From: Syntrophales bacterium | GTDB taxonomy: Bacteria; Desulfobacterota; Syntrophia; Syntrophales; UBA2210 | Assembly: GCA_023230565.1 (NCBI GenBank) | Contig: JALNXD010000020.1 | Location: 1-49,783, forward strand | Direction of reading: 5' to 3' | Length of the DNA: 49,783 bases | Shown here: in pieces, positions 44,041 to 49,783 of the stretch | How the letters are laid out: every line of letters starts with the position of its first letter | Numbering within the stretch: position 1 is the first letter of the stretch | Position numbers and translations under genes: made by a program | The notes under the pieces: model-generated | Seen by the model: only the letters and a program-made list of their open reading frames with translations | Database searches by the model: none | Told to the model about the DNA's origin: nothing

Positions 44041-46173
44041 ATGCAGATTTACCAAATATTAGATAAAATAGATGAATATCAATTATTTGTTCCTGCTTTT
44101 CAGAGGGAATATGTTTGGAAAAAAAGTGATGCAAAGGAATTAATATCATCTTTGGTTAAAGAATATCCTACGGGTACTATGCTCACATGGGAAACCAATA
44201 ATCCTCCGGAACTGAAAAGTAAAAAAGAATATGATGAACGGCAGGGGGCTATCAAACTTATTTTAGACGGACAACAGCGTATAACTACTCTTTACATGCT
44301 CATACGCGGTGAGATACCTCACTACTATACAAAAGATGATATAAAACATGATCCACGTGATCTTTATATTAATGTTGAGACGCTTGAACTTGAATATTTC
44401 AAACGAACAAAAATGGCAAATAACCCGTTATGGGTTCACCTGACAGATATTTTCAAAAAGAAAATCAGAGCAAAGGACATTGTCCGAGAGCTTGAAAAAA
44501 CCGAGGAAGTGTCTCGAGAAAGAGATGATTTAATTGATGATAATTTTAAAGCTATTGAGAAGATACCCGATAGGGAATTTATAGAACAGTCAATCCCAAT
44601 TAAGGCTACTTTGAAAGAAGCAATAGATATTTTCTATATCGTGAACGCAAGTGGAGTTAATCTTACAGATGCAGAACTGGCCTTAGCTCAGATATCTGGA
44701 TACTGGCCAAAAGTAAGAGAAAAATTTAAGAATAAACTCAGAGAAATGGAAAGAGATGGTTTTGTTTTTAATCTGGACTTTTTTGTTTATGTCATGATGG
44801 GAGTGCTTCACAATGGTGGTTCTGAACTTCAAAAACTCCATAATTCTGACAATCTTGAAAGAATGAAAGCAGCGTGGGATTTATTAGAAAAGCATACCCT
44901 TGACTATGTGACAAATTTACTCAAGAGTCAGATGTATGTTGACCATACGAAAGAAATCAATTCTGTGTATGCTTTGGTACCTATTATCATTTACGTTTTT
45001 AACAAAGGTAAAGAAAATTTATCTCAGGCAGAAATAAATAAAATTAAGAAATGGTTCTATTACTCCCAAATCCGGCAGCGATATATAAGTCAAATGCCTC
45101 AGAAACTGGATAAGGATGTCGGTATTGCAGTCAAATCCGCGACCCCCTTTGATGATCTTCTTAATATAATTAAACTTGAGCGACCACTTGAGATCAGCAA
45201 GGATGAATTCATTGGAGTTGACATTCGCAATCCTCTTTACAGCCTCATGCGCTGGTATTTTAAAAGTAAAAACGCCATATGTTTAAGCACCGGAGTAAGT
45301 ATTAGAAAAAATATGGGGAAAAATTATTCTCTGGAATGGGATCATATTTTTCCTTATTCAGTACTAAAAAAAAATGGATATGATTTAAATAACCGCTTCA
45401 AATATTCTCTTGCACAGGAAATTACCAATCGGGCAATCCTTACCCAGACTGCAAACAGAACAAAATCTAATCTGTTAGCTGAAGACTATCTTAAAGAGGT
45501 AAAAACTAAATTCCCCAATGCACTGAAACTTCAATGTATTCCCGAAAATCAAGAACTTTGGCAATTAGAAAAATTCGAATTATTTTTAGAAAACAGAAGA
45601 GCTATTCTATCAAAAGAACTTAATATATTTTTAGATAGCATAACAGATACAATTGATACCGAGGTCGAAACCACAATAGAAGATATAATCTCAAAGGGCG
45701 AAGGTATTGGAGTGGAATTCAAGTCTTCTCTTAGATGGGATTATGAACATAGCAATATTAATAAGCGCTTAGAGCAGGCTATTCTTAAAACTATTACTGC
45801 TATTAGTAATTCGGAAGGCGGCACCCTCCTCATCGGTGTTAATGACGATGGTGAAATCATTGGTCTAGAGCGAGATTTTTCATCATTAAAAGGCAACCGT
45901 GACGAGTTTGAGCTACATCTTCGGAATCTCATTAATAACAATTTCGGAAAAGTTTTTGCGTCTAGCAATTTAGAAATAAGCTTTCCAGTTTCTGGTGAAA
46001 ATGAAATATGTCAGGTTGAAATTAAAAGGAGCGTGAAGCCCGTCTATCTATCAATTGTAAATGAGAATGGCATGAAGCACGAAAAATTTTATATCCGAAG
46101 CGGAAATACGTCACAAGAATTGAGCATAAGTGAGACAGCACAATATATTGCTACTCATTTTAACGGGGTTTAG
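44041..46173 (+). CDS. DUF262-HNH (GmrSD-like) fused to a Schlafen AlbA_2 domain, putative defence protein (710 aa)
   Basis: Three parts are visible. Residues ~1-230 form a DUF262/ParB-like NTPase-type domain with VPAFQREYVWKKSDAKEL and the hallmark ILDGQQRITTL. The middle, around 430-500, contains an HNH-like DUF1524 nuclease signature (WDHIFPYSVLKK, then NRAILTQTANRTKSN). Residues ~555-690 form an AlbA_2/Schlafen-type domain (GIGVEFKSSLRW, NSEGGTLLIGVNDDGEIIG). DUF262-DUF1524 proteins are related to GmrSD-type modification-dependent restriction enzymes; AlbA_2 is a nucleic-acid-binding module. The gene is much more AT-rich than all neighbours, a sign of recent transfer. GAGGAGGTGACA just before ATG fixes the start; an upstream TTG is unlikely. 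A restriction or abortive-infection role is inferred. Confidence 0.85.
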   Translation: MQIYQILDKIDEYQLFVPAFQREYVWKKSDAKELISSLVKEYPTGTMLTWETNNPPELKSKKEYDERQGAIKLILDGQQRITTLYMLIRGEIPHYYTKDDIKHDPRDLYINVETLELEYFKRTKMANNPLWVHLTDIFKKKIRAKDIVRELEKTEEVSRERDDLIDDNFKAIEKIPDREFIEQSIPIKATLKEAIDIFYIVNASGVNLTDAELALAQISGYWPKVREKFKNKLREMERDGFVFNLDFFVYVMMGVLHNGGSELQKLHNSDNLERMKAAWDLLEKHTLDYVTNLLKSQMYVDHTKEINSVYALVPIIIYVFNKGKENLSQAEINKIKKWFYYSQIRQRYISQMPQKLDKDVGIAVKSATPFDDLLNIIKLERPLEISKDEFIGVDIRNPLYSLMRWYFKSKNAICLSTGVSIRKNMGKNYSLEWDHIFPYSVLKKNGYDLNNRFKYSLAQEITNRAILTQTANRTKSNLLAEDYLKEVKTKFPNALKLQCIPENQELWQLEKFELFLENRRAILSKELNIFLDSITDTIDTEVETTIEDIISKGEGIGVEFKSSLRWDYEHSNINKRLEQAILKTITAISNSEGGTLLIGVNDDGEIIGLERDFSSLKGNRDEFELHLRNLINNNFGKVFASSNLEISFPVSGENEICQVEIKRSVKPVYLSIVNENGMKHEKFYIRSGNTSQELSISETAQYIATHFNGV

Positions 46174-46453
46174 AAAAAGTGTGAAATGGGGTCTAAAAAT
46201 CAGTTGATGCAAAAAGTACAACTGCTGTCTCGCTGCTAAAACACTGAGTCGTTGACGGAGAACCGTTGCAAAATGCGGAGGTTATTAGTTGTCCTGAAAT
46301 TCCGGACAACTGTCGAGAAGAAATAAAGAGTGAAAAGGAACCCCGGAGAACCCCGCTGTGATCACCGAAAAATGACCCGCCCTCGAAATAATATACGGCA
46401 CTGTCATCATCTGCATATCTAAATATATACAAATAGATAAACTTATATTGCAA
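46174..46453. other. Intergenic segment with hairpin and direct repeat
   Basis: There is no gene in these 280 bp. At 46287-46311 an 8-bp perfect inverted repeat (AGTTGTCC / GGACAACT, 9-nt spacer) could be an operator or RNA hairpin. At 46338-46355 there is an 8-bp direct repeat GAACCCCG. The 3' part is strongly AT-rich (AAATATATACAAATAG) and probably contains the promoter for the toxin-antitoxin pair. Confidence 0.55.
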
Positions 46454-46492
46454 CGTAACATTAAAAATGTTATCGTACGAAAAAATGTTACG
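46454..46492. promoter_or_regulatory. Repeated operator-like half-sites before the winged-helix gene
   Basis: Three copies of the same half-site: CGTAACATT (46454-46462), AATGTTA (46466-46472) and AATGTTACG (46484-46492). The first and third form a perfect 9-bp inverted repeat, and the last two are direct repeats 18 bp apart. They lie immediately upstream of the presumed start codon, as expected for an autoregulating antitoxin. Confidence 0.55.
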
Positions 46493-46501
46493 GTGTGTGC
46501 G

Positions 46502-47491
46502 ATGGAGACACTCGTTCACGAATTTACGGCATATGTTTCCGGGATGGCAGGGCAAGCGGTAGTTTGGGGAGATCCTGTTCCCGTAGAACTTCCTCAATAC
46601 CTGGCTCAACGATATGTTCTGCGGGAAATTATAATCGGACGCCGCCGGTTTGTGGGAATCGTACTCATAGAGAATGTCGATTTTCGGCCAGCCCTGTTCG
46701 AAAAACATCTGCGCCAAATAATGACTCGAATTCCCAATCTTGAGGTGTACTGTCTGATTGTCCGGGATCTGCCCGGTTACGTGCGACGAAGGTTGATTGA
46801 GCGAAAAATCCCTTTCGTTGTTCCCGGGCGGCAGCTCTATTGGCCTGACTTGGGTCTTGCCGTCCAGGCCAAAAAGGCCAAGAGGGCCCCTTTGCCTGTG
46901 CGGGTCCTTAGCCCTTCGACCCAGGCAGTTCTTATCTATGCGCTGAAGGGCGGCATGATTGATACTGCAACTCCCAAAATTCTGTCTCAAAAACTGCGCT
47001 ACACCACCATGAGCATGTCCCGTGCGATCGATGAGATAGAGGCCAATAAACTTGGATTGGTTACGCGCCGCGGTCGAGAACGGTTGCTGAGTTTTATGGA
47101 GGGGACACGTACTCTATGGGACAAAGCTAAGCCCTTCATGCAGACACCGGTTCGTACGAAGGTCCGTGTCAGAGAAAGCCTGCTTGCGCCGGAATTGCGT
47201 ATAGAGGCGGGAGAAACCGCTCTGGCGGGCCTGAGCATGCTCGCTTTTCCGGAAGAACCTGTCTATGCAATGGGCCGCCGGGCTTGGAAAGGAATTGCCG
47301 ACAAAATTGAAATAATTCCTGTGCAAGATGATGGAACCTGTCTCGTCGAGCTATGGCGTTACGATCCTGTGCTGTTTTCCAAAGAAGGAAAAGTCGATGT
47401 CTTTTCGCTCTATCTCAGCTTGCGAGAAGACGACGATGAGCGCATAGAAGCCGCCTTGGAGGAAATGATGGAGAAAATAGAATGGTCGTAG
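46502..47491 (+). CDS. Winged-helix regulator/antitoxin of an AbiE-like pair (329 aa)
   Basis: A helix-turn-helix segment lies in the middle (about 135-215 of this start; SPSTQAVLIYALKG, KLRYTTMSMSRAIDEIEANK, LVTRRGRERLLSF). The N-terminal ~130 residues and C-terminal part have no motif I recognise. It overlaps the nucleotidyltransferase gene by 10 nt. This order of a DNA-binding protein followed by a nucleotidyltransferase is that of AbiEi/AbiEii type IV toxin-antitoxin modules (family context; homology not proven here). The frame is open back to a TTG at 46448, but that extension covers the operator-like repeats, so the ATG at 46502 or GTG at 46493 is preferred. Confidence 0.68.
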   Translation: METLVHEFTAYVSGMAGQAVVWGDPVPVELPQYLAQRYVLREIIIGRRRFVGIVLIENVDFRPALFEKHLRQIMTRIPNLEVYCLIVRDLPGYVRRRLIERKIPFVVPGRQLYWPDLGLAVQAKKAKRAPLPVRVLSPSTQAVLIYALKGGMIDTATPKILSQKLRYTTMSMSRAIDEIEANKLGLVTRRGRERLLSFMEGTRTLWDKAKPFMQTPVRTKVRVRESLLAPELRIEAGETALAGLSMLAFPEEPVYAMGRRAWKGIADKIEIIPVQDDGTCLVELWRYDPVLFSKEGKVDVFSLYLSLREDDDERIEAALEEMMEKIEWS

Positions 47492-48252
47492 GACTCGATA
47501 AGTTCTCCGCCCACTTTGCAGGGTACCAGGATCGCTATGTGCTCATCGGCGGTGCGGCCGCCTGGATCGTGTTGAATGAAGCAGGGATTAACCCGCGTGC
47601 TACGAAGGATCTGGATATTGTTCTTTGTCTTGAAGCCCTGGACTCCGAATTCGGAATCCTTTTCTGGAATTTTGTCAAGCAGGCCGGATATGAGAATAAG
47701 GAAAAGAGCACAGGGCATAAGATTTTTTATCGCTTTTGGAAACCGGCCGTGCCGGATTACCCCTTTATGCTGGAGTTATTCTCCCGAAAACCCGATACGC
47801 TGGTTCTTGAGGACGAAAGCCACTTGACTCCCATTCCTGTCAGTGAAGATGTTAGCAGCCTCTCGGCGATTCTGTTAGATGAGACCTATTACCACTTTCT
47901 TCATGCGCATAAACGAGAAATTGAAGGTATTTCGATCATTGACGAGCAATGCCTGATCCCCCTCAAAGCGCGCGCCTGGCTGGATCTGGTATGGCGGAAA
48001 GCCGGAGGAGGCGAGGTTGACAGCAGGGATATCAAAAAGCATCGAAACGATGTGCTTCGTCTTTTTCGAGTTCTGTCACCGGAACTGCGCATTGCGTTGC
48101 CCGACACTATCCGTAACGAGATAGATGCATTTATCAGGGCGGTTGAACCGGAGCTGAGCACTCAGATACTGAAGCAGATGGACATCAAGGGAATTGATGC
48201 GGGAGAAATACTCCAAACGATAAAAAAAGTGTATTGTATAACAAAGGGATAA
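47482..48252 (+). CDS. Nucleotidyltransferase, putative AbiEii-like toxin (256 aa)
   Basis: It carries the nucleotidyltransferase core GG-x(n)-R-x-T-x-D-L-D in LIGGAAAWIVLNEAGINPR followed by ATKDLDIVL. The carboxylates of KDLDI are the likely metal ligands. The remainder is helical, as in AbiEii/MenT-type toxins that modify tRNAs or other targets with a nucleotide. The ATG lies within the 3' end of the antitoxin gene, with GGAG 8 nt upstream. The pairing supports a toxin; target and activity are inferred only. Confidence 0.78.
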   Translation: MVVGLDKFSAHFAGYQDRYVLIGGAAAWIVLNEAGINPRATKDLDIVLCLEALDSEFGILFWNFVKQAGYENKEKSTGHKIFYRFWKPAVPDYPFMLELFSRKPDTLVLEDESHLTPIPVSEDVSSLSAILLDETYYHFLHAHKREIEGISIIDEQCLIPLKARAWLDLVWRKAGGGEVDSRDIKKHRNDVLRLFRVLSPELRIALPDTIRNEIDAFIRAVEPELSTQILKQMDIKGIDAGEILQTIKKVYCITKG

Positions 48253-48280
48253 GTTCAACATTGGTGCCTATTCTTTCTGT

Positions 48281-48319
48281 TTGACCTCAGATCATGCTGC
48301 GGTATATATTGTGGTATAT
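48281..48319 (+). promoter_or_regulatory. vapBC promoter with operator-like GGTATAT repeats
   Basis: TTGACC is followed after 16 nt by TATATA/TATATT. Two direct GGTATAT repeats (48301-48307 and 48313-48319), 12 bp apart, overlap the -10 region, as expected for VapBC autorepression. An AAGGAG Shine-Dalgarno follows before the ATG at 48344. Confidence 0.65.
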
Positions 48320-48343
48320 TCCAATTTCAAAGGAGTATCGGAC

Positions 48344-48571
48344 ATGCAAACCGCGAAAATTTTTATAAACGGGCGAAGCCAGGCGGTAAGACTGCCCAAG
48401 GAGTTCAGGTTGCCGGGGAAGGATGTGTTCATAAAAAAAATAGGGAATGTGATTGTGCTTATACCCAAAGACGATCCCTGGGAACCCCTGGTCGAAAGCC
48501 TGGGCCAGTTCACCGACGACTTTATGGAAGAGAGGAATCAGCCGACTGAGGATGACAGGGACGCATTCTAA
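48344..48571 (+). CDS. vapB: VapB-type antitoxin, AbrB/SpoVT fold (75 aa)
   Basis: The N-terminus has the swapped-hairpin AbrB/VagC signature INGRSQAVRLPKEFRLPG, followed by KKIGNVIVLIPKDDPW. The C-terminal acidic tail (FTDDFMEERNQPTEDDRDAF) is the toxin-neutralising type. TAATG overlaps the toxin start by 1 nt. It binds its own promoter together with VapC in known systems. Confidence 0.94.
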   Translation: MQTAKIFINGRSQAVRLPKEFRLPGKDVFIKKIGNVIVLIPKDDPWEPLVESLGQFTDDFMEERNQPTEDDRDAF

Positions 48572-48969
48572 TGAGGTACATGCTCGATACAAATATCTGC
48601 ATCTATGTTATCAAACGTAAACCGGCGGACGTGATAGAACGATTTAAACGCACACCGATTTCGGATATCGGCATTTCCTCTATTACGTTGAGCGAACTTA
48701 TGTACGGTGCGAAAAAAAGCTCGAAGCCGGAGCAAAACCTCTTGGCACTGTCACAGTTTGCCGCCCCCCTGGAAATTCTTCCATACGACGATAACGCCGC
48801 CCGATATTATGGAGACGTGAGGACCTATCTGGAAAAGAAGGGCACACCGATTGGATCGCTCGATATGTTGATTGCGGCACATGCACTCTCGGCCGCCTCC
48901 ACGTTAGTAACCAACAACGAGAAAGAATTTTCCCGTATTCCCGATCTGAAAATCGAGAATTGGGCCTGA
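48571..48969 (+). CDS. vapC: VapC PIN-domain ribonuclease toxin (132 aa)
   Basis: A PIN endoribonuclease with its acidic site visible: Asp in MLDTNICIYVI, Glu in SITLSELMYG, Asp in GSLDMLIAAHALS, then the family ending LVTNNEKEFSRIPDL. Known VapC toxins cleave tRNA or rRNA. Full length; likely active. It forms an operon with the antitoxin. Confidence 0.95.
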   Translation: MRYMLDTNICIYVIKRKPADVIERFKRTPISDIGISSITLSELMYGAKKSSKPEQNLLALSQFAAPLEILPYDDNAARYYGDVRTYLEKKGTPIGSLDMLIAAHALSAASTLVTNNEKEFSRIPDLKIENWA

Positions 48970-49022
48970 CAAGAGGGCCTCAGGAATCGGTATCGCATGG
49001 GCAGCGGTAAAAGGGAACCGAC

Positions 49023-49783
49023 ATGAAGGGAATCATAAGAGAGGAAAGGGTCCGCTTTGCCAGCCACACTGAGTATGCGAATGTCAAATCGAAGCTTCTC
49101 GAAGATTCGAAGTATGCGGCGATTGGACGGATAATCACCGCATACGATGACGACGCCTGCACGATCTTCTACAATACGGAAGAGATAGTCCCCCGGGCCG
49201 CCGGTCCGCATCGAAGGAAGGTGCTTCTCCTGTTCAAGAATCCCCATCCGGGATCGATTGAAACGGGCCTTTATCTTTCGGCGGCAAATTCGAAGACCTT
49301 CTGGGAGCGTTTTTTCGAAGTATCATGCAACTCTTCCCTATTGCCTCTTATCTACGGGGATTCCTGGGTGCCAGATATCGCCGGTGCAATGGTATCCGGC
49401 GATTACGACAGTGAATTTGTTTATTATTTTAAATGCCTTTTTCCCTTTCCCTCGAGGCAGTTCAATGAACTGACAAGCCTTTTTTCATCGGCGCCCGTCA
49501 CCTACAGAACGGAAATAGTCGAACGGTCGATCGCCGATTTCCGGGCATTTCTCCGCAGGCACGGCATTGCCGATGTAATTGTTTTTTTCATCGACGGTAT
49601 GCGGGTGCTCGCCGGGATATCGGCCGCCCCGTCCGGACAGATCATGGGCGGGATAAAAAGAGGCGTGGAGGAATATGTCGCGAAGAAAAGCGCGGCGGGT
49701 TTTTGGCGGGCCTCTGACGGGCTGAAGGTGCGAACGCCTGAAGGCGTTACCTTTTACTACAACATGAATACCCGCGCAAAAAC
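49023..49783 (+). CDS. Uncharacterised protein, 3' end outside window (at least 253 codons)
   Basis: An open frame without a stop from ATG 49023 to the right edge; a stop codon 15 bp upstream excludes a longer N-terminus. It starts MKGIIREERVRFASHTEYAN and continues with mixed alpha/beta composition, notably DVIVFFIDGMRVLAGISAAP near the end. The codon use and GC content look like the ordinary genes of the window rather than the AT-rich island gene. The Shine-Dalgarno (AAGGG) is weak. I do not recognise the family and assign no function. Confidence 0.7.
   Translation, partial: MKGIIREERVRFASHTEYANVKSKLLEDSKYAAIGRIITAYDDDACTIFYNTEEIVPRAAGPHRRKVLLLFKNPHPGSIETGLYLSAANSKTFWERFFEVSCNSSLLPLIYGDSWVPDIAGAMVSGDYDSEFVYYFKCLFPFPSRQFNELTSLFSSAPVTYRTEIVERSIADFRAFLRRHGIADVIVFFIDGMRVLAGISAAPSGQIMGGIKRGVEEYVAKKSAAGFWRASDGLKVRTPEGVTFYYNMNTRAK

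Noticed and set aside
45700..46173. Separate gene for the AlbA_2 part of the DUF262 protein
   Set aside because: The frame is continuous from the DUF262 part without a stop or internal Shine-Dalgarno, so it is one fused protein.
1..49783. tRNA, rRNA and CRISPR arrays
   Set aside because: I scanned the gaps for tRNA T-loop and acceptor patterns and regularly spaced short repeats and found none.

Overview
The window reads as a chromosomal segment of an anaerobic, Gram-negative (two-membrane) bacterium. Outer-membrane evidence is a TolC/adaptor/RND efflux set and a giant secreted protein ending in a beta-barrel. The anaerobic lifestyle is suggested by an FprA flavodiiron protein with its rubredoxin, a molybdopterin oxidoreductase with a four-cluster ferredoxin partner, and a 4-hydroxybutyryl-CoA dehydratase-type radical enzyme. 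A Desulfobacterota/syntroph-like host is my inference; no rRNA or other taxonomic marker is present. I saw no tRNA, rRNA or CRISPR array.

Layout: (1) 1-1079, the 3' end of mutS. (2) 1102-11460, minus strand, four consecutive DUF11-repeat secreted proteins; the last is 2030 aa and ends in a predicted outer-membrane barrel. (3) 11533-18256, minus strand: a GAF-fused GspE/PilB-type secretion ATPase, an ABC-2 type exporter (permease plus ATPase) and a membrane-anchored transglutaminase-like protein. (4) 18634-31021, plus strand: FprA and rubredoxin, a three-GAF class III nucleotide cyclase followed by a TolC/adaptor/RND efflux set, then a phasin-like protein and a UbiB-type kinase. (5) 31030-35685, minus strand: a probable operon in the order 4-hydroxybutyryl-CoA dehydratase-like enzyme, small CGGC protein with a CTG start, molybdopterin oxidoreductase, FeS protein. 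It diverges from an acyl-CoA ligase (35884-37554). (6) 37511-43220: PAS-cyclase, ferritin-like protein, cupin, CPA2-type antiporter with RCK domains, aldehyde dehydrogenase. (7) 43300-48969: an accessory island with remnants of a PLD-type helicase, an AT-rich DUF262-HNH-AlbA_2 fusion protein, a winged-helix/nucleotidyltransferase pair resembling AbiE, and a VapBC pair. (8) An unrecognised gene runs off the right edge.

Two families of short dispersed repeats occupy the intergenic gaps of regions 3-4: family A at 16.6, 18.3 and 25.6 kb, and family B at 20.1 and 28.9 kb. The most promising material for something undescribed is the DUF11/beta-barrel operon, the dehydratase-CGGC-molybdoenzyme operon, and the defence-like island with its fused DUF262-HNH-AlbA_2 protein. 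Family names come from motif recognition by eye; no database search was run. Domain boundaries are approximate.
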